In this document: piece after piece, positions 1 through 12,021 of the stretch
How positions within the stretch are numbered: the stretch's first letter is position 1
Layout of the letters: every line of letters starts with the position of its first letter
The notes under the pieces: model-generated
Told to the model about the DNA's origin: nothing
The model's database searches: none
What the model saw: only the letters and a program-made list of their open reading frames with translations
Position numbers and translations under genes: made by a program
Source: Aquatica leii
Lineage: Eukaryota; Arthropoda; Insecta; Coleoptera; Lampyridae
Direction: 5' to 3'
Assembly (NCBI GenBank): GCA_035610365.1
Contig: CM069432.1
Coordinates: 281,984,709 to 282,048,708, forward strand
DNA length: 64,000 bases

Positions 1-1165
1 TTGTTGATTTGTTCAACTCATGCATTAAATGTGGTTATCTTCCTACCAGCTGGAAAGCTGGTAAACTCATCAGCATTGTTAAACCTGGAAAGAAAGATCT
101 TTTAAGTCCCAACTCGTACCGTCTGATAATTCTGTTGTCAGAACTTGATTTTTAAAAAGATTCATGACGATATTCATCCACAAATTCTTTTCCATCCCAG
201 GTAATTAATGACCAATGTACGGCCGAACGCTTCACAGACTTGCAATTTTTATTGACGTATATGGAGCGTTCAACAACGTGGTGGTCTTCAATAATAGAAG
301 TTCTCGTCGTTAAGAGAGTACCTGGTATCACCACGAGCGTCATTCGACGGACCAAGGGGTGTCATAAGATTCGGTTTTCGGACCGACCTTATGGAATCTG
401 GTTATAAACAACCAGCAGACTGCGATATTCTCGCATACGCGGATAACATCACTGTCACGGTACATGCAATTTCTAGACGAGACTTAGACGCAAAATTCAA
501 CACGTGCCTAAACATAGTAACAAGCTGGGTTGGCAGTAACAAACGAAATCCTTCACTGCGCCTCAACAACATTCCCGTCCGTAGAGTTTTCGAATTCAAG
601 TACCTCGGACTTTTACTTGATGACTGATTGAGTTTTGTAAAACATTACGCATTCGTGGTTGACAAGGGTAAGAGCGCCTTGTACTTGTTTCGCAAATACC
701 CACTCTTGAAATAGAACCTACACAAAAAAATCGCTTAAAAAATATATTTAACATGCTTATCTACAGCCTAGACATTTGGTATCACAGACTTTGACATTCC
801 CACGTGGTCAGGAAACTGGCCTCGCTCCAATCTCTATTCCTTAGAACTATCCTCGGTGCTTATGAAACCGTTCCTGTAGGTACCCTCTGTGTCATATCGA
901 AGCATCTTCCCCTACATCCCTATTTGCAGAAAATTTACTGCACCAAAGTTTTTACCAAAGCTGACACGTGCAATTTCCATGAGTGGTACGTTTTCTCAAC
1001 AACTTTTTGTCCTTTTCAGCGGCCGAACGTCACTTAAAGGTCTTGATCTTGGGTAAATGGCAGCGGCTCTGGGATACTTCCTAGAAAGGGCGTAACGCGT
1101 ACTTTCTTAGCTACGATCAACCCCTAGCCCGTATCCCCTGTCGCCATCCTTAGACTGCTGCGTGA
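1..1165 (+). mobile_element. R1-clade LINE, decayed RT fragment (truncated by window start)
   Basis: Short frames in order match the reverse transcriptase of R1-like non-LTR elements. Near nt 20-130 there is a block resembling the finger region (SWKAGKLISIVKPGKKD, then SPNSYRLIILL). Near 240 is FIDVYGAFNNV, the first catalytic aspartate block. At 430-445 is LAYADN, a degenerate YADD box in which the last Asp is Asn. At 590-625 is FKYLGLLLDD. A thumb/C-terminal segment at 805-950 contains LASLQSLFLRTILGAYETV, the R1-type post-RT motif. Stops and frame changes separate these blocks, so it is dead. The element starts before the window. It resembles the R1-like copy at 34.1-36.7 kb (FIDISEAFNNVWW there), and both may belong to one family. 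Confidence 0.8.
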
Positions 1166-3570
1166 TGTAAATGTATATAGACTTTTTTCAAATAGAGACG
1201 AGAGCCTTTATTAGACATAGTTTCTTTAGTTTAGTCTTTATGTATATTAATTAAGTTTTATTATTTTGCAAGCAGCGATGGCAAAGTAAGAGTTTAGTTT
1301 CGTTACATAACATTTTATGTTTATTCAGAGTCACTTTAGTTTATTACATTTTTAGTTAAATGACTTTCTTTATTTTTCCTGGTCTATATGCACATCCTTT
1401 TTCTTGCCGATTTGTTATTAACTTAGAAGCGAAGATAAACCGTAAGGCAGGTGCTTCTCGGAACCACGTGTTTTTATAGCACGAACAAATACTTAGCTCA
1501 TCCTACAGGTCTTATAAGACAGGATAGTCTTCTAATCGCAACATTCCTTTATTTCACCAATCCCTCTTGTAGCGTACTTGTACCAAGTAAGTTCTAGTGG
1601 TATGATGAGTCCTCTTCTTCCTTCTGCTCCATTTTTTTTATCCTGGCTTCGGACTATCAATAGCAGAGTTCTGGTCTATTTATTTATTCAAGACGTGGTT
1701 TGTCCAGCGCCCCCCTCTATCTTTTTGTGCATCTTTAATTTTTTTTACTATTTCATCAGTTCTGTTGCATCTATGAAATCTAGAAGCTTATTCCAATTGG
1801 CCTTTTCAACTCATAATAGGATAGCCTTGGTTTTCCGAGAATCGTTGTGCGTTGCGTTTGGTATGCCTTGCATTGACACAGCAAATGCTGCGAAGTGCTT
1901 CGTCGCCCTCCAAGAATTCGCGGCATAAAGGGCTACTTTGTATGGATTTTTGTTAAGGTTACCCTATTATTAGTCCTGTGAGTTTCCTTAACCTTTGTCG
2001 ACTCAAGCTTGATACTATAGTTTAAGTGTTTAATTGTGGCTCGAAGCCTTTTGTGTGGCTCATCCCTGCAGAGTTTTTTATAGTTTGTTACGTTCCGCTG
2101 TTAGTTTCCTGCGGACTATTTGTTATATTGGTTTCCGTGTAATAAAAAAAAATAAGCATCGGCTAGCACAGTTGTCCCCGTAGAGGGAGTCGCAGGCTTT
2201 GTGATGCAAAATTATAAATTAAATCTAAAAAGGCGCCAAAACGATGAAAGATTAAATTAGGGAGATATCGTTTAACTCTACCCGTAGCTGGAAAAGAACA
2301 AATAACACGACAGAAGTGATAACACAGAATATATATTTATTTTATCACAGACAATAATTCCAAAGAGGACGAAGAAAGCACATAAATATAATTACATAAA
2401 TTTTCCAAACGTTAATACATGGGTCGAACCAAATATAAGTTGCGCCTTATACTGCGCAGCACGTACAGTAAGCTGACCTATTCGGTCTAAACTTTTACAT
2501 TCGAAGAAGGAGTGACTTTACATTCGCAAAACAATCTTGCAACAGTAGATAACAAAACAATTGAAGCCTTAGAGACTCAACGCGCACTACATACAACTTT
2601 ATGACGCACAAATTGATCTTATTATTAATTGTGTTAACCTAACATGCACGTACGGTCAACAATCGACATGACCACCGAAGTACTAATCGTAAAATTAGAA
2701 ATTGTACTACTCACAGTTAGGATTTATCCAGTAGGTGATTAGCTAATTCCGTACTTGTATTACCTAAAACGTGATATTAAATCTAACACAAAACGTACAT
2801 ACGGCTAACACAAGTAAATTTCGTTTTCAAAGCATACAATCATTTGAGATAGCGAATGCGCAGCGTGTCCCTTCGACTTAACGTAGCAATTGATGTTAGC
2901 AGCTCCTCTCAAAAGAAATCGCAACATTGAAGGTTTCCAATCCCTTGACGGTGTGAGTAGTTGAGTTATAGTGACGTGCCGTCTAGGAAATTTTTCCCCA
3001 AATATGCAACCTGTTCGTTATCTTCACCAATAACGGAGACGTGTAAGAGGTATGAAAACCCGTTATAGACAATTAGAAAAGAAATCAAATTAAGCCTCCA
3101 ATACAAAAAAATCTAATGACTTATTCCGACTAAGCTTTTACTAAATAGCCACAAAATTCATTTACAGATTCACGTAGAATCGCGTGAAATAACTTAAGGG
3201 TGAAGGTCTCGTTGGGCGTAGACACAAAAGGTGGGAGTGTCGAGGACAATTTTTATACTCGAAAATTAACCTACTAGCTTTTTAACATAACACCTTTTCC
3301 TGTATTGTAGGAGACTCCAACGGCGGGTTCAAGTCAAATACATTTTCCTGTTGTGCCTTTTTTAGGTAGTTTGTCCATCATTAGGTTTTATTTTACACCC
3401 TGGTCCCTTAATACCCAGACGAGCTGCACTTGTTGGCGAGTTGACGATATTTCTAGACTGTTTATGCACGTCATAATCAGTTTGGCGACTTTAGCGACAG
3501 TAGTTCTATTTGTTTAGCAGACAGTTCTTTTAATCGCATCGGGGTCAATATTTCTTGTCCACTCTTCTCG
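1166..3570. other. No recognised gene; one LTR-like motif
   Basis: The start of this stretch is probably 3' untranslated LINE sequence, since an A-rich run occurs at about 2,143-2,152. A 116-codon open frame at 1,578-1,928 (+) has no recognisable motif, and I do not call it a gene. Around 2,232-2,238 the minus strand carries TGGCGCC next to a T-rich run. This is the primer-binding-site style junction also seen near 25.0 and 30.5 kb, so 2.23-2.9 kb may be an old LTR fragment. The rest, to 3,570, is AT-rich with nothing I can name. Confidence 0.4.
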
Positions 3571-3578
3571 TGATGGTA

Positions 3579-3990
3579 TTATAACTTTAAATTTCTTAAA
3601 AATGTAATAATCTTTTGTGAAGTCGGATATCGGATCGGATCGGATTCTTCACGCAGTATGTTGTATATAGCCGGTTTGTATGTCCTGGTAGTTAACGTGT
3701 GTTCAGTTATCTGCAGCCTGTATGCTGCTTGTCTTGCTTCCATTATTACAACAAAGAGTAACAGCAGAAGTGAAAGTAGTACTTCCATGGCTACGGTAGT
3801 CAACAGACAAGCCAAACCTTGTACTTTCCCCATCTTAGAAGTCATGCTTTTCAGGTTGGTTTTCTCACCCCATTCAAGCGCACCATATGTGATGATAGTC
3901 TCATGGGGATGAGGATCATGTGTGACCGACCATCCGTTTGGTTGCATTAAGAACCCTGATGGCCTTCGTTGTGACCTTTTCCACATGAGA
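3579..3990 (-). mobile_element. R1-clade LINE, C-terminal fragment
   Basis: The minus strand reads ITYGALEWGEKTNLKS, then KVQGLACLLTTVAMEVLLSL, then EARQAAYRLQITEH. This is the conserved post-RT region of R1-like LINEs, where the usual text is close to 'YGALVW ... KLNKVQRLACL.ITGA..TTP..AMEVLL.LPPL ... EARAAAYRL'. Only this domain remains. The upstream polymerase is missing and the frame ends without the usual C-terminal zinc finger. It could be a 5'-truncated insertion. Confidence 0.75.
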
Positions 3991-4384
3991 GTCAGTCTGA
4001 TATCAAGAGTGATTCCTTTGTTGGTAGTTTTATGTCATCCGTTTTCGGTCATTTGGTAAACGGAACGGTTGCCGTCTTGACTGGGTTCATTGATAGTCTC
4101 CCTTCTTTACACAATTTTTGACGGTAATTAGTGCGCTTATGTTGGATACAATTGCCCCAAATTTTCCGTTTGTAATGATAGTGAGATCTCGAATACGTTT
4201 TTGGAACACTTTTAGAATAATACTCTTATGTTAATTTTATTTTTAAATAATTTATTTATAGATAATACTGTTACCTCCATAAATAAACCAAAAACGAAAT
4301 TTGTAGGTACCACAGTACCTCTATTGTATATTTAAGATATAAAATAATCACGTAATTATTATATTTGATTATTTCTGATTATAT

Positions 4385-4985
4385 TATAATTTCTTCTTCT
4401 TCTTCTTCTTCTTCACTTCAGGTTTTAGGCACTTTGCCTGTTACGGTACCCATCTTTTTCTCGGTCTTCCGATATCTCTTCTTCCATGGCATTGATAAAA
4501 TCTGACTTTGGCTGGTATCCTCTTCTCGTGCATCCGCTCTACGTGTTCTTTCCACTTACTTCTATTTTCCTTAATTTTCTCGTTTATATTCAAGATGTTT
4601 AATTCCGTTCTTATATCTCTATTTCTTAGTCTGTCCAGTTTTGTGCAACCTTTCACTCTTCTTAGAAATTTCATTTCTTGCGCTTGTATTCTACTTTCTT
4701 CTTTTTTCGTTGTTATCCATGTTTCACTACCGTATAAGAGGGTTGGTACAGCTATCGTCTTGTAAAATTTTATTTGTGTGTCTTTTCTTGTTTTATTCTT
4801 TAATGTTCTGCTGATAGTTCCGCAAATATGTGTGAATTTATTCAGTTTTTCTTCTATGTCTTTACTTCGGTCATACGATATATCGCAGCCTAAATATTTA
4901 AAGTGTTTTACCTGTTCCAATACTGTATCATTTACGACTATCTTTGTCCTAACTGGATATTTGCCTGAGAAAGCCATGGTTATTA
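4385..4985 (-). mobile_element. 5'-truncated RTE/CR1-like LINE, RT C-terminus with GAA tail
   Basis: An open minus-strand frame of about 178 codons contains FKYLGCDISYDRSKDIEEKL, TRKDTQIKFYKTIAVPTLLYG, SETW, and then LRRVKGCTKLDRLRNRDI. It ends with GRRDIGRPRKRW. These are the standard post-polymerase motifs of a widespread arthropod RTE-like LINE group; the clade is my inference. The copy starts abruptly just after the catalytic core and ends in a (GAA)8 run on its coding strand, as expected for a 5'-truncated insertion with a short microsatellite tail. This piece has no internal stop, so it may be fairly young. Confidence 0.8.
4391..4414. repeat. (TTC)8 microsatellite, LINE tail
   Basis: Eight perfect TTC units on the plus strand (GAA on the LINE's coding strand) directly follow the end of the LINE frame. 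They are most likely the element's 3' tail, not an independent regulatory repeat. Confidence 0.9.
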
Positions 4986-5009
4986 TAATTTATAGTATAA
5001 ATTCAATAT

Positions 5010-6290
5010 TTTAGCATATTTTTAAAACCACATTATTTTAAGCTTTTACATAAGCTATAACATAATTTAATTATAGTCACTACTTCCTAATTTATAATTT
5101 TTCCCAAACAATTTGTTTGGTGTGAACTATTATGTAGATCTATCAGTGCAAAACTTTATGGGAGTTTGTTAAAAACGTATTATCGTAATTCTACGAATGC
5201 TTAATTAATAATTAAGTAATTTTTTAAAACAAAATTATTATTATATATATATACAAGGACGAATGCGTGTTAAAATCAATTTAAAAAAATTAGTATGTTA
5301 AGAATATAAATGTAAAATATAAAACTTTACAAGTTGCAATGCCTGGAAAAATCTGATTTATTCAGTCTACTTAAATTTGTTTACAAAAATTTGTTAAATG
5401 GAAAACTAGAGATTCTTAGATTAACTAAAAATTTTAGCTAAAACAGTTATGTTTTCACACATTTGATGATTTGTTTCTAGCATGTGTTCCACGACCGTTG
5501 ACACAAAATTTTTGAAAACGACTATATATATAACACCCTTTTATGAAATTCCTGTTTTTCTAATGTATTCACCACCAAAAGTCAAAAATTGTCATAAATA
5601 TAGTCTTTTACAAGATTTTAAATTGTAACCAATTTTTCTTACATAATTTTGTACGTATGTAAATTATTCGAATTATTTTTACAGTTTCTTATAAAGATAA
5701 TTCTTCTTAACAATTCCTTCAAACAAAAAAATCCAACATTAACAGTTTGCTAGATATTTGATTTATAATTTAAAGTAAATTCCATATATAATCTAGGTTC
5801 GAATCCTGCCAGCAACGATTTTTTTTAATTCCAATTCTTGAAAGGAAAGCAAGATACGTTAAAAATAATAATTTTTCTCCATATTCTTTTGACTTGTTTA
5901 TATATGGAGTGCTGCACCTTTTCAAATTATCTTTGGATGTACCAACGATAACTCTCGAACGAAAAGTCCTAGTAACTTTAAATTTGGTATGAAGCTGGTT
6001 TTTTATATTCTCTTGGTTTTATCAAAAGATGGGTCTGATAAAGAAACCGGAAGTTGGTGTATCCGCCATTTTTAACAGTTTCTTTTACATAATTTTGTAC
6101 GTATGTAAATTATTCGTAGTATTTTTTCAGTTATAGTTCAGTTTCAGTTCAGCATGCAAGTCAATACAAACGTGTACATATCACCTCAAAGTTGTTTTAT
6201 TACAACATAATCTTAAAAATAATATGGAGACATTCCTTCACCATTCCTTATAGGAAAGTCGTGTGTTGACACCAATTTTTTTATTGTAGT
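5010..6290. repeat. Dispersed repeat block, shared with 47.8-48.2 and 50.2-50.9 kb
   Basis: Positions 5,010-5,300 match 47,797-48,190 in the same orientation (shared words include CCCAAACAATTTGTTT and ACAAGGACGAATGCGTGTTA). Positions about 5,640-6,290 match 50,240-50,900 in the opposite orientation (shared words include GTACGTATGTAAATTATTCG, CAATACAAACGTGTACATAT and CATTCCTTATAGGAAA). Within this block the word TTTTGTACGTATGTAAATTA occurs twice, near 5,648 and 6,095, so it is itself composite. No coding capacity was seen. It may be a non-autonomous transposon, but I could not define its ends. Confidence 0.65.
5745..5817 (+). pseudogene. tRNA-like segment inside a dispersed repeat
   Basis: A perfect tRNA B-box (GGTTCGAATCC, 5,796-5,806) is followed by CAGCAAC. 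That can pair with a GTTTGCT stretch placed 73 nt earlier, which is the length of a tRNA. A run of eight T residues at 5,819-5,826 could act as a Pol III terminator. The A-box region is degenerate and I cannot fold a convincing anticodon arm, so it is at best a tRNA relic or a tRNA-derived SINE head. The diverged copy at 50.6 kb (minus) keeps GGTTCCAATCC at 50,618-50,628. Confidence 0.35.
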
Positions 6291-6299
6291 AATCGCTTG

Positions 6300-7269
6300 A
6301 GCATCCAATATTTATATGGTTTATTTTCAAATTGCACTAAATAGATATGGTATCTATTACAGTACCCATTAAATACATTTCAAAATTTAAAAAAAAGGAG
6401 GCGCTTTGACTGAAAAAGAGAAAACACGTAATTATTTGTGTTGACTGGGGCTACAACTTTTTGATTTAACAATTGTTTGTCCGCCAAAACAGGACCATAG
6501 AAAACGAGATTTACTGTACTATTTTGTAAATAGACACAAAGCTGACTTATCATCAAGGTTATACCAAAACATTAAACTAGCAGCAAATCCATCACTCAAA
6601 AAAACAGACTTGAACTAAAATTAGTAGACATTCCTTCATCCAACTTTATAAATTACGATGAAACCAATCTTTTAAACGTTCCAGGCAAAAGTAGAATAAC
6701 TAGACGATAATATCCTAAAAGAATTATACTCTACCAAAAACTCCACCCTGTCTTTTTTACTCCTTGTATATCGGTATTTATTTATGTGCAGAGAGCAATG
6801 AGAATTTTATATTTTGCCAGCAAATTATACGCATCTAACAAAAACATTAACTGTAGTAATCTTGCGATCGATAGGAATTTCACAACTGATTGAAATGAAG
6901 CTACCATAAAAATTTCTAGTGAGAAACATGCAAATCAGAAAACGACTTTTTCTTCTTTTTTTTCTGGTTATAGGATTTTCTTTTTATATCTAATCTGCGC
7001 TATGGTGAGTACTGTGAAGTCCACGCGGTTTTTTCGAATATATTTAGCTTTCGAAGACTATTTTTGCTAGTCGTCATCCCTCCTTGTTAGATACTGATGC
7101 CATTCTCGACATTATACCCTCGTCCAGCGTACCACGTCCTGTACTTCTTATGGCTTCACTTCTGACGTTGTCGTGAAAGGAGAGTCCCGTACTAGCCCTA
7201 AGGGATTTCACCTAGGCGGTTCTCGTTGTTCTTTTGGCAGTTTTAGTTTTAGCTCGGTTAAGTTATAAT
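6300..7269. other. No recognised gene
   Basis: This is AT-rich sequence without a coding frame I can support. Short minus-strand runs near 7,000-7,260 look like transposon debris, but I could not assign a family. Confidence 0.3.
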
Positions 7270-7684
7270 AGCTCTGACGCAAGATTTGTAAATCTTAATA
7301 ATGCTGTTTAAATGTAGTTGAAAGACATTACTAGTTCTATCATTTTACCGTCTACTTTCAGTTTGCAGCAGTGAAGATCTTTTGATTTAGTGTTTGATTT
7401 GGTTTTCTTGGTGGATATTCTCTTGTTGAGTGCTTTTGTAGTCTTAAATTTATACAGCATGTGTTGTAGGTGCTTTCTTTAATAATTTGTCGAAGCTCGT
7501 GACTTCTTTAGCTAGCTTCTCTCTCCCATATTCATGTCGTTTGTGATCTTATCAATTCTAAGAGATTTCCTGTTCTTTAACTTTCTGATGAACATTTCCA
7601 CTTTTTTTTGAAGATAGTGACACGATTGTATGTTGGGGATTGTTAGCTTACAGTTTCTTGTTCTTCGTCGATTGCTGTACAAGT
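7270..7684 (-). mobile_element. RTE-like LINE remnant, downstream half (split by Copia)
   Basis: Read on the minus strand, this flank contains MFIRKLKNRKSLRIDKITND, matching the 'KLKNRKSPGIDKITNE' block of RTE-like LINE polymerases. Closer to 7,300 comes CKLKVDGKMIELVMSFNYI, which matches the 'KYLG' region far downstream in such proteins, so much of the polymerase core is deleted. It continues the LINE that lies on the far side of the Copia insertion (12,022-12,470). The 5-bp target duplication shows that the two flanks were once contiguous. Confidence 0.65.
7680..7684. repeat. Copia target-site duplication, left
   Basis: CAAGT lies immediately outside the left LTR. The identical CAAGT lies immediately outside the right LTR at 12,022-12,026. 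A 5-bp duplication is the usual size for Copia integrases. Confidence 0.9.
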
Positions 7685-7874
7685 TGTTGTTTATAAGATG
7701 TTGTAGGCAATATCAATGGTAATATTTAACATGGTTTTATTAGCTGAGATTACAAAAAAAAGACAACCGCAATACGCGGGAACTTTAACTTAGGTTAACT
7801 TGTTTCTTAGTGGCTAAAGACCCTAAACTAAAAATTATACAGGGCTCGTTTACACTTTCAAATTCATTACAACA
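7685..7874 (-). repeat. Copia 3' LTR
   Basis: This 190-bp LTR ends in TGTTG/CAACA. By eye it differs from the partner LTR at 11,831-12,021 at three bases plus one A-run length change, about 98% identity. Confidence 0.95.
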
Positions 7875-9400
7875 CCCTCCCTATTCGAAACAAGTCCCTG
7901 ATTTTTAATACAATTTAAAAATTTTATTTTATCTAAAGCTTTCGTAAAAAAATCGGCTATCATTTCTTTCGTCGACACATGTTTTAAGCATAGTTGTCCA
8001 CTAGTCACTTTTTCTTTTATAAAATAATGACGCACATCTATATGTTTGGTACGAGCTTGATAGGCACCATTCAACGCTAAATTTTGTGCACCCTGATTGT
8101 CCACATATGACAATATCGAATCGAAGCTAGCGCACAACTCTTGAGTTAATCCACGAAGCCACAGAGCCTCTTGTGTTGTTGCCGACATAGCCATATATTC
8201 GGCTTCGGTTGATGAAAGGGCTACAGTGGGTTGTTTCTTGCTATTCCAGGAAATAGGCGAGCCGTTCATAAAATAAATATAGCCACTGACTGAACGTCGA
8301 TCATCTTGGTCGCTGGCCCAATCAGCGTCACAATATCCTGTTATATCCGACCCTGTAGTTTTCTTTCCAATAAACTCAAGGTTATAATCAATTGTTCGTT
8401 TTAAATATCTTAGGATACGTTTGACAGCAGCCCAATGCGCAGGTCCAGGGTTCTGATTGAAACGAGTAACGCAACTCACTGCATAGCAAATATCTGGTCG
8501 AGAAATTTGTGTGGAAAACAATAGACTTCCAACTGCCTCTTGATACGGAATATCTTCCATCTTCTTCTTTTCTTCCAAAGTTACTGGAGACTGTTGTTTT
8601 GAAAGTTTTTCGCCTGCACACAATGGAGTATCCACAGGATTACAGTTACTCATGTTGAACCTGTTTAAAACCTGTTCTATATAAGAACGTTGATTAATCC
8701 AAATTTTCTTTTTGGGTCTGTCTCTTGTTATTTTAAATCCGAGAATCGAATTAGCTTCACCAATGTACTTCATTTTAAAATTGTTCATTAGTTGATTCTT
8801 TAAATTATTTTTGGCTGCTTGATTATCTGACAGTAAGATCATATCATCTACGTATATTGCCAAAATTAGCTTAAGTTTTTCTGTAATTTTGTAATAAATA
8901 CATGAATCTGTTTTTCATTGTTTGAGGCCAATTTTCTTGAGAAAAAAATCTAATTTTTGATTCCAGCAGCGGCTTGCTTGTTTCAATCCATATAAAGATT
9001 TTCTCAATTGACATACTTTATTGGTGTGATTGAACTGCTGTTGAGGAATCATATAAATCTCTTCACTGAGATCACCTTGTAAAAAGGCTGTAACTGCATC
9101 TAGCTGGTCAAGGTAATGTTCTGCAGCAAACGCAAGCAAATATCTTAACGAAGTGTATCGAATAACTGGAGAATACGTTTCTTCAAAATCGATACCCTTT
9201 TGCTGTTCACAACCTTTAATAACCAATCTTGCTTTATATTGATGATGACCTTCTTTCATTTTGGTTTTAAATATCCATTTACATTTAAGTGCCTTTTTAC
9301 CTGGTGATAAATCAACTAGGTCCCATGTGCCGTTTTCTATGAGGGCATCATATTCGTTAAGAAGATTAAGAGCTTCCTCTACGGTAAGTGGATCTTCGTT
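7850..9400 (-). pseudogene. Copia pol region: reverse transcriptase and RNase H
   Basis: This part of the Copia fossil holds the polymerase (FEETYSPVIRYTSLR, QLDAVTAFLQGDL and YVDDMILL are legible) and the RNase H end (GYCDADWASDQDDRRS, ALSSTEAEYMA). All are hallmark motifs of Ty1/Copia pol proteins. It is broken and is treated as a fossil. Confidence 0.93.
7875..7884 (-). other. Copia polypurine tract
   Basis: On the coding strand ATAGGGAGGG abuts the 3' LTR. This is the expected position and composition of the plus-strand primer. Confidence 0.85.
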
Positions 9401-9489
9401 AATTACTGCTGAATAGGTAACGAAGTCTTTTAATTTTTCAGGTACTTTTCTGGTACGTTGAGGTCTTAGACTAGGGGGGAAATAATTCT

Positions 9490-10990
9490 TCTTAAAGTTC
9501 TGGTACCGTTACCGGAGGCACAAAATCGGGACCAACTTCTTCCTCTTGATCATTCATCTCTTCTTCTTCTGAAATATCTGGTTCAGCATATTCTTCAGAA
9601 GAACTTGAATCAGTTGCATTAGAATTTTCTTCTAAAATATATTCTTCCGCCAATGTAGTTTTCGAAAAATAGAAAAAATCATTCACATGTTGACTGCTAT
9701 TTTTGTTTAACAATACGGAACCTTTTTCGTTTTCTATAAACTGGACGTCTCTGGATAGGAATACAAAATTCTTCTCTGGATCGTACAGTCGATACGCCTT
9801 TGATTCTAAACTGTAACCTACGAAGATGCAAGGAGTTGCTTTGGCATCTAATTTTCTTCGTTTCTGAGCAGGAACATGTGAAAAAGCTTTGCATCCGAAA
9901 ATTTTGGTATGCTTCACTGTTGGTTTTTTACCACTCCACAATTCTTCAGGAGTCCTTTTCACACACCTACTTGGTAAACGATTGAGTATATAGACTGATG
10001 TATATACTGCTTCAGCCCAAAATATATTCGACAACCCTGCTTCAATTAATAAACAACGAGCTTTTTCCATAATTGAACGGTTGAGCCTCTCCGCTTTTCC
10101 ATTTTGTTCAGAAACGTACGGTACTGACGTTTGATGTAGTATACCTGCAGCCTTAAATAGGTTTTCGATTTCTTTTCCACAGTATTCTCCACCATTGTCT
10201 GTTCGAAATGATTTTATCTTCTCTTCTGTTTGTGTTTCTGCAAAATTTTTAAAAATCTTGAAATATTTGAAAACTTGGTCTTTGCTTTTTAAGAAATAAA
10301 CAAACGCCTGGTGGCTGTAGTCATCGAGAAAAGTAAGTACATAACGAGAACCAGATAGTGAATTTTCCTGCAACGGTGCGCAAAGGTCTGAATGTACCAA
10401 CTCAAGTACTCTTGACGATGATGATTCACTTGCTTTAAACGGTTGACGGTGACTTTTACCCATTACACAAACTTCACAAACAAAATCTGGCCAAAAAGTA
10501 TCAGAAAAGTCAATACCATTAACAAGTTCATTCTTAAGCTTATTGAGACTAGTCGAATTAACATGTGCGAATCGCCTGTGCCACAAATTACATTGTTTTT
10601 GAGAAGAAACACTTAGCATCGCTGAACCATAAGATATGGTTGATAAAGTCTCTATTTTAAATAAAATATTATGAAGACTAGCACTTGCGATCAGTTGGCC
10701 TGATGAATTACGAATCTTTGCACCAACAGAGTCAAAAAATACAGTGTTTCCTTTCTTGACAATTTGACTAACCGATAATAAATTGACATTCAACTCGGGA
10801 ACAAAATATACATCACTTACTTGAACTTGAGATGTTTTCTTATCTACTGACAATGATAAGTTTACATTACCTACAGTGTCTGTAGACATTTCTTCATTAT
10901 TGGCGGTGGTGATAGCTAGTTTGGTAGATTTTCTTTCATCATCAATATTTTGACTTGCTGTCATGTGTGCAGAACAACCAGAGTCCAAAT
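9490..10990 (-). pseudogene. Copia protease-like and integrase region
   Basis: A DSGCSAHMT motif marks the aspartic-protease-like start. An HHCC-type zinc region follows (LWHRRFAHVN, then CEVCVMGK). The integrase core comes next, with the D,D-35-E signature blocks SDLCAP, FRTDNGGEY and EQNGKAERLNRSIMEKAR. These are classical Copia polyprotein features in the usual order, upstream of the RT. It is part of the same broken element. Confidence 0.93.
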
Positions 10991-11750
10991 ACTATACCAT
11001 ATCATCTTTTTTATATACAGTAAATGCGGAATATAAAGCGGAGTTTCCAGAACTGTTTTTCCTTTTGTCACAATTACTTGCAAAATGACCATATTTATTA
11101 CACTGGTAACATCGAACACCTTTCGACTTTTTATAACGATTGTTTGAAAACTGTTTATTTTTACCTGAACCATTGGCACCATATAAGGCAACAGATTTCC
11201 TGTCAGTTTCACTCGCGACCACAGAAATGTCTTGTAGAAGCTTGGTTTTTATAGAATCAGCAGTGACTAGAGTGCCAGTGCTTTCAATGCCCATTATCAT
11301 CGGCTTGTAGCTGTCTGGTAAACCTGCTAAAAGTATAGTGCCTACCCACTCATCGCTGACTTTTAACCCAATATTAGAGAGTTTATTTGCCGTTGTGGTT
11401 ATTTTATTCACAAATTCTTCAACCGAACTATTGTTTTCAAGTGTAGTAGTTATCAAAACTCGCAAAAGTCCTACACGCCTTGTTAAGCCTGTGTCTTCAA
11501 AAGCACTTGCTAAGTTGTCCCATGCGTTTTTAGCAGATTTTGCTGACTGTACATGCATGTAATTCAAGGGATCAACTAATAAAATTATCTTAGACCGTGC
11601 TTTTATCATTATTTTTGTATCTGTTTCAGTACCCAACACAGCATCCCATAGTTCCTCATGTGCAAGATATGTTTGAACGGCGAACTTTTAAGTATCGTAG
11701 TTTTCGCGACCTTTTAGTTTTTCAATCGGAGGCAGCTGATAACCCGACAT
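10990..11750 (-). pseudogene. Copia gag-like region with zinc knuckle
   Basis: This region contains the UBN2-type gag fold of Copia elements (SAKNAWDNLASAFEDTGLTR, then TILLAGLPDSYKP). One CCHC knuckle, CYQCNKYGHFASNC, binds RNA in this family. The presumed start near 11,750 reads MSGYQLPPIEKLKGRENY, a typical Copia gag opening. It is part of the broken element. Confidence 0.9.
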
Positions 11751-11815
11751 CTTTCTGATTCAAAAAAAAACACACTTAAAACACGACTTAAAAATTACTC
11801 CGCATTTAGCGTAGG

Positions 11816-11830
11816 CCTGGGCCCATAACC
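11816..11830 (-). other. Copia primer-binding site, initiator-Met half-tRNA type
   Basis: Directly inside the 5' LTR the coding strand reads GGTTATGGGCCCAGG. This matches the primer site of Drosophila copia, which uses an internal fragment of initiator methionine tRNA rather than the tRNA 3' end. That match is from memory of the copia sequence. Confidence 0.88.
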
Positions 11831-12021
11831 TGTTGTTTATAAGATGTTGTAGGCAATATCAATGGTAATATTTAACATGGTTTTATTAGCTAAGATTACA
11901 AAAAAAAAGACAACCGCAATACGCGGGAACTTTAACTTAGGTTAAATTGTTTCTTAGTGGCTAAAGACCCTACACTAAAAATTATACAGGGCTCGTTTAC
12001 ACTTTCAAATTCATTACAACA
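11831..12021 (-). repeat. Copia 5' LTR
   Basis: This 191-bp LTR is the partner of 7,685-7,874 and is followed by the CAAGT target duplication at 12,022-12,026. Confidence 0.95.

Larger units (their letters stand above)
7685..12021 (-). mobile_element. Ty1/Copia LTR retrotransposon, nearly complete fossil
   Basis: This is a 4.34-kb element with two LTRs of 190-191 bp that begin TG and end CA, flanked by CAAGT duplications. In coding order (minus strand) it holds a gag-like region with a CCHC knuckle (about 11.0-11.7 kb) and a protease-like DSGCSAHMT start with an integrase (about 9.5-11.0 kb). The reverse transcriptase and RNase H follow (about 7.85-9.4 kb, with the YVDDMILL box). The primer site pairs with an internal part of initiator-Met tRNA, as in Drosophila copia. 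The structure is complete, but the coding region is broken in roughly half a dozen places. The LTRs differ by about three substitutions and one indel, so the insertion is young. Confidence 0.95.

Noticed and set aside
1578-1928. 116-codon plus-strand frame
   Set aside because: No motif, no homology I recognise, and it sits in probable LINE 3' sequence.
4508-5014. Plus-strand frames of 78-85 codons rich in Phe and Leu
   Set aside because: They are antisense shadows of the minus-strand LINE polymerase fragment.
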